Below, in pieces: positions 34,882-45,212 of a stretch of 64,000 nucleotides of DNA. Numbering within the stretch: the first letter of the stretch is position 1; each line of letters opens with the position of its first letter. The stretch covers positions 53,297-117,296 of the forward strand of contig CAIQIQ010000061.1 of the NCBI GenBank assembly GCA_903871935.1. Direction: 5' to 3'. The position numbers and the translations under genes were made by a program. This stretch comes from an uncultured Phycisphaerales bacterium (GTDB taxonomy: Bacteria; Planctomycetota; Phycisphaerae; Tepidisphaerales; Tepidisphaeraceae). The notes below the pieces were generated by a model, which searched no databases, was not told the origin of the DNA, and saw nothing but the letters and a program-made list of their open reading frames with translations.

Positions 34882-37800
34882 ATGCATGGGTTATGGGTTG
34901 GAGTATTGAGCGTCTTGGTCAGCGCTGGGGCGTGGGGCGCGAGGCCGGAAATGTCAATTATCCCACGAACGGCCGAAGCGCCGAGGATTGATGGCAAGTT
35001 TGACGACGCCTGCTGGTCGAAAGCCGCGGTATGGAAGGAATTCTCGCTGCCCGGCAAGAAAGATGCTCCGGCCAAAGCGGTGGAAGCAAGGGCCTGCTTT
35101 GACGATCAGGCTTTGTACCTCGCGATCCGCTGCACCGAACCTGAGCCGACGAAGATCCGAGCCAAAGTCACCACACGCAGTGCACAGGTATGGACCGATG
35201 ATTGCGTCGAGATCTGGGTGCGTTCCGGCGGCAGTCAGACCGACGTGGATCAGTTCATCATCAATGCCATCGCCACACAGGAGGAACTCCGGCAGCGCGG
35301 CGGCAAGCGGGTCGAGGCACCGGCCAAGTGGCAGGCGGCAACCACCAGGTCGACTGATGCCTGGCAGGTGGAGTTGAAGATCACTGCCGCCGACATTGGT
35401 CTGGACAAGCTCTCACGCGGGGATGTGCTGGAGGTGAAGATTGGTCGGCAGGATTTCACAGCAACGAACAGCGTCGCCAGCGTCTGGCCAGCCGGGGTGC
35501 CCTACGGCCCGCTGGAAGGCTACGCCGCCGTAGCGCTCGAGAACGCCAATTTGCTGGCCAGCCCCAATTTTCAAGACCTGAAATCGTGGGGCGTTGCGCC
35601 CGAAAACCAGAAACTGATGACGGCCCAAAAAGATACCACTGGGCCCGTGCTTCGCGTCGATACACCCTCTGGCCAGGGATGGCGGCTGGACCAGTCATTC
35701 AAGCTTCGCCCCAACGCCCGGTACCGCCTGTCGGCTGATGTGAAAAGCCCCGGCGGCGTGACCATGCGCGTACGCGTTCGCCCAGAGGGGGAGGGGGCGG
35801 CCAGCGACCAGCGCATGGACCAGCGCGTGCCGGCCAGCACCGACTACCAGCGGCAGACGATGACTTTCTCCACTACCTCCGATGGGCGCGCGAGCATGAG
35901 CGTATGGGCAGACGCTTCCAAAGAAGCTGCCAGTTACGCCATCCGTGAGTTGAAACTGACGCGCGTGCCCAGCGGCGAGGCCGCTTCCTTCGGCCCGGGC
36001 ATTCCGATCCACGCTGGCGCTGAGCCACTGTTGATCCAGAAGCTGCACGTGACTGACGCCCGCGTATTGCGCGGTTTCGTCGGCCAACCCGTTGATGGCA
36101 CCACACGCAGCGGGGGTTGGGACGGCGCGGTCTGGGAGTATCCCCAGCCACACAGCAATACCGGCGTCGTCTACGCCTATCACAACAATGACGGTTTCCA
36201 CGCCACCTTCGCCGACGATCTTGGCTTCAACGCTGTAGTGGTACGGGGTGGCATAAAGGCCAAACTCGTCGCCGACGCTGCCCAGTACGACGATCCGGCC
36301 AGCGGCAAGAACGTGACCACCTTCCCCGGCCAGGCGCAGGAGTCGCGGGCCTATTTCGAGCAACCGGTTAGAGCAAAGAAGATCAGCTTCTTCGACGTCA
36401 GTGACGGTGCCATGGCTGATTGCTCGTTCTTCCGCGTGCAACCGGTGCCGGCCGATGGGAAGCCGGGAGTGACGATGAAAGTCGTGGCCCAGAACAGAGA
36501 TCCCGTGCCCACAGCCATGGTCGCCAAGTACCTGGCAGCACGTTTCCCGGCCGATGAGCGAACCATCTTCCGGTTGGATGGACCCGACACTCCCTACAAG
36601 GCGGAACGACTCAAACTCCCGGCCGGCAAGGCGGTACATCTGGTCGCCGAGCCCTTCACCCAGGAGCAGGCCTTTGGCGCCGTCGGGATCGAGTTCACCG
36701 TGGAAGGACAGGACAAGGAGCTTCCCTTCACCGTGCGCGTCCAGGATGCCCTCAATCCGCATTTGGAATTACACGGCGCGGATTACACGCTCGATGCCGC
36801 AGGGCGAGTTCGCCTCGTGTGCGATTTCGCCGACCAACTCGTCCCGGCCGGCCGAGCGCTTTGGGTGACGCTCAGGTTTGACCGGCCGGCAACGCTCTCC
36901 GACGTGCAGGTGCAACCTTTCTCAATGCCGCGCCAACAGGCCCTCGCCGAGGCCCTGCAGTATCGCAAGTTCCTCCTCAAGACCTTCTATTCCTCCCTGA
37001 GCGAGGCCCGGCCGTGGAACGGCTTCGGGCGGCAGAATGATGTCGCACGTTACCTGGCCGACGGCCGAGATGGCGAAGGCGACGGCCAGATCTACAACCT
37101 GCTGCGTCCCTACGTGGCCGAGGTCCTCGACACTCTCGACCAGTGCCGGGCCCTGGACCCGGACGGCAAGGATCCCATCGTCCGCCAGTATTACCAGTGG
37201 ATCTACCGCACCATCCTGCGCCGATCGCCCGAAGGAATGCCCCCCTATCCAACTCAGTTCGCAAAGATCGACGGGGTGCCGGAATGGGCAGCCCTGCTGC
37301 ATCAGGCCTGGATGCAGGCCCGCGCAGTACCCAAGTGGTGGATCGACAACCGCGAAGTTGCCACCGGTGAGTTCGGCGGCGAGGTAGGCGACGACAGCGA
37401 CATGTACCAGAACTACGCCCCCTTCCCCTTCTTCGAGCGTAACGGCGTAGCCGGTGAATTGCTCGACGGCGCAGCCCGCATGGCGGTCCTTGCCGAAAAG
37501 CAGAACCTGGCCAATGGCCTGAACATCATGGCCACCGATCCTCTGCACGCCTACGAAGAGGGCATCAACCACATGGCGTTGATGGCCTACTGGAACTACG
37601 GCGATCCGGTCTACCTGGAACGCTGTATGGTCAATGCCGCCAATACGGAAAAGTCTCTTACCGTCAAGACCGACAAAGGCCACCGTCACTTCAAGAATGA
37701 GACCTGCGGCGCCGTTGACCTGAAGATGAATCGCGACCTAACCGGCGAGATCGGCTCCCACGCCCTCATGTGGCACCCGGCTCTGATCGCCGGCTTATAT

Positions 37801-38961
37801 AACCACAATCCCAGGATCATTCAGATGCTGCGTGAGTGGGGCGACGGCTGGATGGAACACCAGCAACCGGGACAGTACGCCAGCGAAATCGCCCTGCCGG
37901 CCGATGTCTCCAAAGGCACCACCGCCAGCGGCCCATTCCCCGGCCTTTGGGGATACGCCGGGTCGGTATTTGTGGGTATCGCCGACCTCACTGGCGACGC
38001 GAAGTACGTGAAGCCTTACCTCGATTTTTGGGCCGAGGGCAAGACCGAGACCGTCAGCAGCCTGCACGCCCCGGAATTGGTGCAGATGGGCATGACCACT
38101 CCCGACAAAGCCGTCGATGCCCTTAAAGGACGCTGGAACGCCGCCCTCTACCAGAGCGGCGACAAGAAGCCCTTCATCGACGCCATCAAGAACGACATCG
38201 AAGAGCTGCAGCGTTTCCAGCACATGTATACCACAGTGGAATGCTTCACCGACCGCGTCTTCCTCTACCCGGCCATCAACCCGGCCATCGCCTACACCGG
38301 CGGCTATACCACGCGTAACAAGCTCAACCTCAACTACGCCGTAAGCTGGGATGGCTTTGGCACCGATTACGCCGCCCTGGTGACCAGTGCCACCGCCTCT
38401 CACCTCAAGGTGCTGCTGTGCAACATCTCGGATATGCCGATCAAGGGGCAGGCGACCATCTGGCGTCTGGAACATGGGGAGTACGACCTCAGCTTCGGCC
38501 CCGACGCCGACGGCAATGACCAGATCGACAATCCGGAGAAACAGGAAAAGCGCGAGATCGTTCGTGGCGATCGGCTGGATCTGGCCCTGCCCGCCAAAGC
38601 GGTCTACATCCTGGAACTCAAGCAAACCCGCAAGCTCGACGACCTCTCTACCCGTCCCGACCTGGCCCTGTCCCCCCTCGACCTGAGGCGTGACGGCGGC
38701 AAGGTCTTCGCCAAGGTGCACAACATCGGCGGCGGCGACGCCGCACAGGTGGTGGTGGCCTTGATCGGCGCCGGCGGCAAGGAGATCAAGCGCCAGACCC
38801 TCCCCGCCCTGGCCGCCCCACTGGATCTGATGCCCAAAATGATCGAAGTCAGCTTCGACGGCCTGCCCGATAATGCCAAGGGTTGGTCGATCGTGGTTGA
38901 CCCTGACCATCAGGTATCCGAGATTTACGAAGGGAATAACCGCCTGGCCATAGCGCCCTGA
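34882..38961 (+). CDS. Very large exported protein with CBM9-like domain, probable polysaccharide-active
   Basis: 1359 residues. Signal peptide MHGLWVGVLSVLVSAGAWGA. Residues 25-205 resemble a family 9 carbohydrate-binding module (PRIDGKFDDACWSKAAVW, FDDQALYLAIRCTEP, WTDDCVEIWVRSGG, DAWQVELKITAADIGL). A jelly-roll-like module follows (SWGVAPENQ to RELKLTRVP). The middle 700-1050 is alpha-rich with GEFGGEVGDDSDMYQNYAPF and EEGINHMALMAYWNYGDPVYLERC, reminiscent of (alpha/alpha) barrel glycosidases or lyases. The last 110 residues look like a CARDB-type adhesion fold. Family assignment of the catalytic part is not possible by eye. GAGGT precedes the chosen ATG. Confidence 0.8.
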   Translation: MHGLWVGVLSVLVSAGAWGARPEMSIIPRTAEAPRIDGKFDDACWSKAAVWKEFSLPGKKDAPAKAVEARACFDDQALYLAIRCTEPEPTKIRAKVTTRSAQVWTDDCVEIWVRSGGSQTDVDQFIINAIATQEELRQRGGKRVEAPAKWQAATTRSTDAWQVELKITAADIGLDKLSRGDVLEVKIGRQDFTATNSVASVWPAGVPYGPLEGYAAVALENANLLASPNFQDLKSWGVAPENQKLMTAQKDTTGPVLRVDTPSGQGWRLDQSFKLRPNARYRLSADVKSPGGVTMRVRVRPEGEGAASDQRMDQRVPASTDYQRQTMTFSTTSDGRASMSVWADASKEAASYAIRELKLTRVPSGEAASFGPGIPIHAGAEPLLIQKLHVTDARVLRGFVGQPVDGTTRSGGWDGAVWEYPQPHSNTGVVYAYHNNDGFHATFADDLGFNAVVVRGGIKAKLVADAAQYDDPASGKNVTTFPGQAQESRAYFEQPVRAKKISFFDVSDGAMADCSFFRVQPVPADGKPGVTMKVVAQNRDPVPTAMVAKYLAARFPADERTIFRLDGPDTPYKAERLKLPAGKAVHLVAEPFTQEQAFGAVGIEFTVEGQDKELPFTVRVQDALNPHLELHGADYTLDAAGRVRLVCDFADQLVPAGRALWVTLRFDRPATLSDVQVQPFSMPRQQALAEALQYRKFLLKTFYSSLSEARPWNGFGRQNDVARYLADGRDGEGDGQIYNLLRPYVAEVLDTLDQCRALDPDGKDPIVRQYYQWIYRTILRRSPEGMPPYPTQFAKIDGVPEWAALLHQAWMQARAVPKWWIDNREVATGEFGGEVGDDSDMYQNYAPFPFFERNGVAGELLDGAARMAVLAEKQNLANGLNIMATDPLHAYEEGINHMALMAYWNYGDPVYLERCMVNAANTEKSLTVKTDKGHRHFKNETCGAVDLKMNRDLTGEIGSHALMWHPALIAGLYNHNPRIIQMLREWGDGWMEHQQPGQYASEIALPADVSKGTTASGPFPGLWGYAGSVFVGIADLTGDAKYVKPYLDFWAEGKTETVSSLHAPELVQMGMTTPDKAVDALKGRWNAALYQSGDKKPFIDAIKNDIEELQRFQHMYTTVECFTDRVFLYPAINPAIAYTGGYTTRNKLNLNYAVSWDGFGTDYAALVTSATASHLKVLLCNISDMPIKGQATIWRLEHGEYDLSFGPDADGNDQIDNPEKQEKREIVRGDRLDLALPAKAVYILELKQTRKLDDLSTRPDLALSPLDLRRDGGKVFAKVHNIGGGDAAQVVVALIGAGGKEIKRQTLPALAAPLDLMPKMIEVSFDGLPDNAKGWSIVVDPDHQVSEIYEGNNRLAIAP

Positions 38962-39019
38962 CGCTGGCCGGCGGCGTGTTCCGCGGTATACTGCAGCATA
39001 TCGCACAGGAAGGATCAGC

Positions 39020-39412
39020 ATGGCACTAAACGTCACGGTTGCAGCAGGCGAGTCTCAGAGTTACCGCATCAAGCTCACTGGCTCACTTGATACCGAAACG
39101 GTTCCTGAGTTCAACAAGGCGATTGACAGCGCCTTGGCTGACCAGAGCGCGCGTTGCCTGCGCATCGAGATGGAGGATCTTCAGTTCATCAGCAGCCTGG
39201 GTCTGGGCAGCCTCGCTCGTGCACGCAAGGCCATTGAGTCCCGCGGTGGATTGCTCGTGACCATCGGCGCTCAGCCGCAAATCCTGAAAGTATTCGAGAT
39301 CGTCAAGATGCTCCCGAACGAAGTCGTCTTCGCGAACCGCCAGGAGGCCGACGAGTACCTGGCGATGATCCAGAAACGTGCCCTGGCTGAAAAGACCGCC
39401 AAGCCTAAGTAG
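39020..39412 (+). CDS. STAS-domain anti-sigma factor antagonist
   Basis: 130 residues. The single STAS fold begins TVAAGESQSYRIKLTGSLDTETVPEFNKAIDSAL and contains the phospho-switch loop FISSLGLGSLARARKAIES, with S58/S59 in place of the usual DSSG. Such proteins bind and release anti-sigma kinases of the RsbW/SpoIIAB type in partner switching. A C-terminal tail of about 20 residues is Lys/Ala-rich. No anti-sigma kinase is adjacent. GGAAGGA precedes the ATG. It converges with the ABC permease gene. Confidence 0.9.
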   Translation: MALNVTVAAGESQSYRIKLTGSLDTETVPEFNKAIDSALADQSARCLRIEMEDLQFISSLGLGSLARARKAIESRGGLLVTIGAQPQILKVFEIVKMLPNEVVFANRQEADEYLAMIQKRALAEKTAKPK

Positions 39413-39427
39413 GGATCACCCTAAGCA

Positions 39428-41503
39428 TTATCTCGACTGCCGCCGGATCGTCATATCAAAATTCTTCACCATCGACTTATAGATCGCCCAGATAATAAGC
39501 CCGTAGATCCCACTGGAAATCAACGAACCGATGAACATCCCGATCCGCGCGCCCAGCATCAGGTCCGCCCCGCCCTCATCGAAGACGCGCCCGCCAAACT
39601 GCGCTGGAGCCGCAATCACCGACACCACCGTAATCGGACTGAACGCGGCAATCACCAGCGGCGCCCAGTTCCAACTCGTGGTACCAGCAATGGCGTTGCC
39701 GATCAGCCCGAAGATTCCCACGACGCCAACGACAATCGCCACGCTGATCATCACCGCCGACATTGTCCGCCGGCAGCGCAATGACATTTCAATCCCGACC
39801 ACAGCGCCCAGCGCTGTCAGCGTCATCAGGATCAGCGGCACCACCACAATCGCCTCAGGGAACACCACCCACTGAAACTGCCCACCCTCAGCGATCATCC
39901 GGAAGACGTCGTAGACGACAAACACGAATATGCTCGCCACCGGCACCAGGTTCAGCGGCAGCGCCAGGCTCAACAGACCGCGCAGTTTGCCCCACAGGTA
40001 GTAACGGCTGGTGATCGGACTCGACAGCAGCAGATCCAGGCTGCCATCCTCCTTCTCGCGCGTAACCGTTGATGCCGCCACATTGGTGATGACAATCAGC
40101 ACCACCGCAATCTCCAACAGCAGCATCCATAGCAGATATGTCTGCGCCTCCTTCAGACTCATTCCCCGCTTTGGATTCACCAGGTTCAGGGTGGTCACAT
40201 CCTTGCGCGGCCCGGAAGCCACCGTATAGTCCTTGACGCCATAGCGCCCATCGAGATCGCTCATCCGGATCGCCTTGCCATCCAGGGTGATCTTCAGGCC
40301 CGGCGCGTATGTCTGCTCGATCGACCTGTCGCTGGTCAGGATCGTCACCATCCCCTGATCGGTGTTGAACGCTCCGCGAGCGATGTACTTATCCGGCATC
40401 TCCACATGCGCAAAGCGCGTGAGTGTCCAGATCGCACCGGCCAGGCCTGCTGCGATCAGGGCATAACGCATCCAGGTCATCCGCGCTGCCGAAGCTTTTG
40501 TCTTCGCCTCACGCCAGGCAATCGGGTTATGCCACACATAACGAGGCTTGTGCGTCGTTGCGCTGGCGATGATCCGCAGTTTCAGCAGCACCCAACTCCG
40601 CACGCTCAGTGTGGATTGCGCCACCCGCCGCAGAAACACCACCGAAGGAATCGTCAGCGCCATGCCCAGCACAAACGTTGCCGTGATATAGAACGTGTGC
40701 GGGCTGGTCAGATACCACCCGATCGGCCAGAATCGCAATTCTGCCGGCAGATCCGCGGCTAAGGGCGGAAGATACGATGGATCACCCATCGATGCCCGCA
40801 GCGCCAGAAACGGATTGATCCCCGTGAACCAGCTAATGTGTGAACTCTCATTGCTGTACACGGCCCCGCCCGTGATTTGCAGAAACGGAACGCTATCCAG
40901 CAGCACCAACCCCACCATGTAAAGCACGATGAACAGGTAGAACCCGAAGATCGTCCTCCGAGTGCCGATCCGGAAGGTCGCCAGCGCCATGGCGATCGCG
41001 CCCGTCACAAACGCCGTGCCCGCCGCGATGCCAAACGAATACAAAATGTTATCCAGCCCGACACCGCCGAAGATCTGCGTGATTGCAAAAATCGGGACGC
41101 CCGACAGCAGCAGTGCAATGACGAAGAACACTCGCGAGAGCAGCGAACCCAGCACAATCTGCCCGTTCGACAGCGGCGTCGCCAGCAGAATGTCATACGT
41201 CTGGCTGTCGCCCTCCTGCGTGATCGCCCCCGCCGTGAACACCGGAGCCAGCAGCGCCACCAGAATGAGCTGCACGTAACTGATCTTCTCGAAAATCCCC
41301 GCTGAGCTCTTGGCCAGATCATCCAGCTTGGTTTGCCCACTTGCCGCCAGCAGCATGAAGATCACCCACAGGCACAACAGCCCCAGATACCCGCAGCGGA
41401 TCAGCATATCGCGCCGCCGCTTGCCGGCCATGGAGATGATGCGCAGCAGAATCGGATTCGCCGGTATCAACCGCCAGAAGATGTCTCGTGCAACCGCGAT
41501 CAC
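39428..41503 (-). CDS. ABC-2 type transporter permease, double-length
   Basis: 691 residues, roughly twice a normal ABC-2 permease. Two sets of membrane helices (about 40-290 and 480-685) are separated by a soluble segment (about 330-450). Each half has an ABC-2-like start: ITQEGDSQTYDILLATPLSNGQIVLG and VTREKEDGSLDLLLSSPITSRYYLWG. It forms an exporter with the ATPase encoded just upstream, whose stop overlaps this gene's GTG start by 4 bp (GTGA). A Gld- or Nos-type export role is possible; substrate unknown. Confidence 0.88.
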   Translation of the reverse strand: MIAVARDIFWRLIPANPILLRIISMAGKRRRDMLIRCGYLGLLCLWVIFMLLAASGQTKLDDLAKSSAGIFEKISYVQLILVALLAPVFTAGAITQEGDSQTYDILLATPLSNGQIVLGSLLSRVFFVIALLLSGVPIFAITQIFGGVGLDNILYSFGIAAGTAFVTGAIAMALATFRIGTRRTIFGFYLFIVLYMVGLVLLDSVPFLQITGGAVYSNESSHISWFTGINPFLALRASMGDPSYLPPLAADLPAELRFWPIGWYLTSPHTFYITATFVLGMALTIPSVVFLRRVAQSTLSVRSWVLLKLRIIASATTHKPRYVWHNPIAWREAKTKASAARMTWMRYALIAAGLAGAIWTLTRFAHVEMPDKYIARGAFNTDQGMVTILTSDRSIEQTYAPGLKITLDGKAIRMSDLDGRYGVKDYTVASGPRKDVTTLNLVNPKRGMSLKEAQTYLLWMLLLEIAVVLIVITNVAASTVTREKEDGSLDLLLSSPITSRYYLWGKLRGLLSLALPLNLVPVASIFVFVVYDVFRMIAEGGQFQWVVFPEAIVVVPLILMTLTALGAVVGIEMSLRCRRTMSAVMISVAIVVGVVGIFGLIGNAIAGTTSWNWAPLVIAAFSPITVVSVIAAPAQFGGRVFDEGGADLMLGARIGMFIGSLISSGIYGLIIWAIYKSMVKNFDMTIRRQSR

Positions 41504-42435
41504 TGTACCACACCCTTCGTCAGCCGCATGAACGCCGTCTCCAGGTTCACTTCCTCTTCCTTCAACATCGTCACCCGAAACCCGTTCTTCACCAGCATCT
41601 CCGCCAGAAAGCTGACATCCTGCACATCTTCATTCACCACCACCTTCAGCATGCCATCCAGGGAGGTAATGCCAGCCACCCGTGGGTCGCCACTCAGCAG
41701 CCCCTGGGCAAGCTGGCTGTTCGATGAGACCGCCACCTGCAGTATCCGTCCCGACTTTACCCGCCGCAGGATATCCGCCACCGGCCCGCTGTAGAGCAGT
41801 TCCCCCTGCTCGATGATCCCCACCGTATTGCACAGGTCAGCCAGTTCCGGAAGGATGTGCGAAGAAATCAGGATCGTCTTGCCCATCCGCCGCAGTTCTT
41901 TGAGCAATTCGCGCATCTCGATTCGCGCTCGCGGGTCCAGATTGCCGGCCGGCTCGTCAAGCAGCAACACCTTCGGATCGTGCACCAGCACCCGCGCAAT
42001 CGACAATCGCTGTTTCATCCCGCGCGAAAGCGAATCCACCAGCGTATCGCGCTTATGCCCCAGATCCGTCAGTTCCAGCACATCGTTGACGATCTTTGTC
42101 CGGTTTGTCCCATGAATGCCATACGCCGCCGCGAAGAACTCCAGATACTCCTGCACCACCATGTCTTCATAAGCGCCAAAACTATCCGGCACATACCCGA
42201 TCAGCGGCCGGATCTGCCGCGACTGAAACCCCACCACCATATCGCAGATCCGCGCTTCCCCCCACGTCGGCTGCAACAGCGTCGCCAGAACCTTGATCGT
42301 GGTCGTCTTCCCCGCCCCGTTGGGTCCGATAAAGCCAAAGCAGTCGCCCTCCTGGATCTCCAGGTTCAGGTTCGACAACGCCACCAGCGATCCATATCGC
42401 TTCGTCAGGTTAATCGTCTTAATCACTGCGGCCAT
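41500..42435 (-). CDS. ABC transporter ATP-binding protein
   Basis: 311 residues. Walker A GPNGAGKTT (37-45), the signature LSRGMKQRLSIARV and Walker B VLLLDEPAGNLDPRAR are all intact, with the switch histidine in ISSHILPEL. The C-terminal 80 residues form an extra domain typical of ABC-2 exporters (CcmA/GldA-like). It is translationally coupled to the permease and lies 15 bp after the 849-residue protein gene, making a three-gene export operon. Confidence 0.95.
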   Translation of the reverse strand: MAAVIKTINLTKRYGSLVALSNLNLEIQEGDCFGFIGPNGAGKTTTIKVLATLLQPTWGEARICDMVVGFQSRQIRPLIGYVPDSFGAYEDMVVQEYLEFFAAAYGIHGTNRTKIVNDVLELTDLGHKRDTLVDSLSRGMKQRLSIARVLVHDPKVLLLDEPAGNLDPRARIEMRELLKELRRMGKTILISSHILPELADLCNTVGIIEQGELLYSGPVADILRRVKSGRILQVAVSSNSQLAQGLLSGDPRVAGITSLDGMLKVVVNEDVQDVSFLAEMLVKNGFRVTMLKEEEVNLETAFMRLTKGVVQ

Positions 42436-42450
42436 TGCACACTTCCTGCA

Positions 42451-45000
42451 TCATCGTGATAGCTTCTCCACCACCCCTGTCGCCGATGTCGGCACCGGCG
42501 CTGTCGTCGCACTCGCACTGGGCGGACCCAGCGGCAGAATGAACTGACACAGAATCACACCATTCCCCGTAGGAGTCGCACCGTCCACCGTCAGCGGCAT
42601 CGGCAGCGGCCCATAGGCTTCCGCCAGCACCACCATGCTTCCCGCCGCTACCGCCGGCGACACATTCAACCCCCGCGCCCCAACCCGAATTACATCCTTG
42701 CGCGTATTACGGTACTGGCCATCATTGCCCTTGTCATTGCGCATTGGCGGAACCCGGTCAAACAAACTGCAAAGAGGCAGCGACACTTCATACCCCGCCC
42801 CGGAGTCATCCACAGAATCGTCGTTGAGGATCTTTTCGCTGAATTTGCTCCCGGAATACCAGTAGCCCGCCCAGGCATCGCCCGGGATATACTCATTGCT
42901 GAAATCGCGATGCATCAACTCGATCCCGCCGTACACCACCTTACCCAGCCGCGGCACACCCTCACGCTGCCCCTTGCTGGGCCCGATCCGATACACCTTG
43001 TCACTCGACAGCAGTTCGGTCAGATCGATCCGCTCGCCCTGTTTCCACTGCGGTATATAGATGACACGATCCCCGCCCACATTGCTCCCATCTCCATTCA
43101 CGTTCGCGCCGCGATACGCCAGATACACCTCCTGCAGCGTCCACGGTGTTGAATTCGTCAGCACCCCCTGCACATCCGGATAGCTCCGCCCCGTCAGGCT
43201 CACCTGCCCATCAATGCGCCCCGCAAACTCGCCTGTCCACCGAGCCTCGATCCGCTTCATCGTGCTGCGCCACGGCATATTCACCCGCACCGGGTCGTCG
43301 CTCGCCGCATCCACAATCGGCACGATGTATTGCTTCATCGCCAGAAACTGCGATTCATCTGCAAGATCACGATGCTTCGGATGGTCCGGATACGCTGTGA
43401 TCCAGTTCGTCGTCCGCGGCCCCGTCTTCTGCAGTTCCAGCGTCTTAAGCCCGTCACTGGGTATATACAGCCCGATTCGGCTCTTGATCACCGCATTCTC
43501 CCCCGCCGGTACGCGCAGGATCGTCACATGTTCCAATCTTGGCGTCCCCGATTGCAGCACACGCACCACCAGCGTCGCCAGTACCGCCGCCGCCACCGCA
43601 ACCACGCCAAACAGGAACCAGTTCAGCGTCGCCAGTTTCTTCAGGCTCAGGAACGCATACATTCCCGGCCCCGCGGCGACCCAGTAGACGGCGAAGAACA
43701 GTACCGCCATCAGCACATACCCCGACGCCCGCAGCCCCAGGCCACCGCCGGGAACGTTGCGAAATGCCATGCCCAGATCCACCCTCGCCGTCGCCTCGCC
43801 AAACGGCCCGACCTTTGGGTCCTTGCCCGGTGTAATGTCCGGCCGCGCCGTCGGCGTATTCCGCCAGCCCATCACCTCATCCCAGATGCTCGCCCACCCC
43901 TTTCTCAGCGACCGCACCAGCGATGGCTCGCCCAGGTCCTGAGCCAGCCATGTCACGCATCCCGCCCCCACCCGCCACCTCGCCAGGTAGGGTGATTCCA
44001 CCGCCGCCTTGCCTTGGGCATCCCCTTCCCACGCCTTCGTCCGCAGCACCAGCGCCTCCGGCTTGGCTACCGCGACCGCCACCCGCCGAATCGCCGCGGC
44101 CCCTTCTGGGATCCCCCCCTGCCAATCCAGCTTGCCCATCGTCGGCAGCGGCTCCAGCGAATTGCTCTCCCGATACTCGCTCACCTTCACCGGCAGCAGG
44201 GCCTCAAACCCCCTGGTCTGCACCATCTCCTGCCCCTGACACACGACCAGCATCCCCCCTTGCCGCACATACTGTTCCAGCGCCCGATACCTGGGCTCCT
44301 CGGTCGGCTTCTTCGGGTCGGGCGCTGTCGATCCCAACCACAGAATGCTGTCGACCATCTCATAGCCCCGCACATCTTCTGGCAGATCCCGCGGCCGCAG
44401 GACAATGAACATCGGCGCATCGCTCAGCCCATCGACATTCTCATACTCCTGCCTCGCTGGCAGGCTCACCCCATCGCTCACGCACAAAACCACCCGCACT
44501 CCCCTCACTTCCTTCGGCGCCGCGGGAGGCAGAACATCCACTCGCTTGATCCCCTGCTGAGTGATCGGCAAGCTGGCAATCGTCTTGCCGCTCATATTGG
44601 TCAGTAAAACCTTCAGTTCCTGATCGAGCACCTTCGGGCTGCCCCCCACCGCCGCATCATGAAGTCCCCCATTGGTCGGCTGTGGCCGGAAATACATCCA
44701 GAACCGCTGCTCCGCCTGTCGTCCGGCCGCATCCGGCGTCAGCGTCACCGTCCGCGTCACCAGCACCCGGTCATGGTCGCAGTCCTCCTGCACCACCCGA
44801 ATCTGCAGTTCAACCGCCGAATCCCCCGTCGCCCGCAACACCACGCTCATGGGCACCCAGCATTCCGGCCGGTAGTATCCCTGAAACCCAACACTCTCTA
44901 CCGAGCCCTCGGCCTGTGCCCAGAGGACCGACGCCATGGACAGAATCAATAACCCCGCCCACCAATTTCGCATTGCCATTCCAATGTACGCCAAAGCCAT
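42451..45000 (-). CDS. Large exported/membrane protein of an ABC export operon, function unknown
   Basis: 849 residues. A signal-like N-terminus (MAMRNWWAGLLILSMASVLWAQA, from M8) is followed by about 400 residues of beta-rich periplasmic sequence and a Rossmann/GATase1-like stretch (MFIVLRPRDLPEDVRGYEMVDSILWLGS, then EQYVRQGGMLVVCQG). Two membrane helices lie near 430-500 (ASGYVLMAVLFFAVYWVAAGPG and NWFLFGVVAVAAAVLATLVV) and a further beta domain follows. The layout resembles the GldG-like auxiliary proteins that accompany ABC-2 exporters. The start codon could also be the ATG at 44979 or 44973. Confidence 0.75.
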   Translation of the reverse strand: MALAYIGMAMRNWWAGLLILSMASVLWAQAEGSVESVGFQGYYRPECWVPMSVVLRATGDSAVELQIRVVQEDCDHDRVLVTRTVTLTPDAAGRQAEQRFWMYFRPQPTNGGLHDAAVGGSPKVLDQELKVLLTNMSGKTIASLPITQQGIKRVDVLPPAAPKEVRGVRVVLCVSDGVSLPARQEYENVDGLSDAPMFIVLRPRDLPEDVRGYEMVDSILWLGSTAPDPKKPTEEPRYRALEQYVRQGGMLVVCQGQEMVQTRGFEALLPVKVSEYRESNSLEPLPTMGKLDWQGGIPEGAAAIRRVAVAVAKPEALVLRTKAWEGDAQGKAAVESPYLARWRVGAGCVTWLAQDLGEPSLVRSLRKGWASIWDEVMGWRNTPTARPDITPGKDPKVGPFGEATARVDLGMAFRNVPGGGLGLRASGYVLMAVLFFAVYWVAAGPGMYAFLSLKKLATLNWFLFGVVAVAAAVLATLVVRVLQSGTPRLEHVTILRVPAGENAVIKSRIGLYIPSDGLKTLELQKTGPRTTNWITAYPDHPKHRDLADESQFLAMKQYIVPIVDAASDDPVRVNMPWRSTMKRIEARWTGEFAGRIDGQVSLTGRSYPDVQGVLTNSTPWTLQEVYLAYRGANVNGDGSNVGGDRVIYIPQWKQGERIDLTELLSSDKVYRIGPSKGQREGVPRLGKVVYGGIELMHRDFSNEYIPGDAWAGYWYSGSKFSEKILNDDSVDDSGAGYEVSLPLCSLFDRVPPMRNDKGNDGQYRNTRKDVIRVGARGLNVSPAVAAGSMVVLAEAYGPLPMPLTVDGATPTGNGVILCQFILPLGPPSASATTAPVPTSATGVVEKLSR

Positions 45001-45212
45001 TCCGAAGCAAGCTTTCGTGTTTCACTTCCAAACATTCCCGGCCGTTATAACGCCATCGCCGGGTTGGAGTTACAGCTATGCCGGAGCCCCCGCATACGTA
45101 TTTCATATCCGCACTCCTGCCTCTCCTTCCACGAGTGGGGCCAGGGACGAGGGTGCCGTCTCCACGCTTGCCCTTTGCCCATCGGCCATCCCTCCCGTTA
45201 CCATCGCATACT

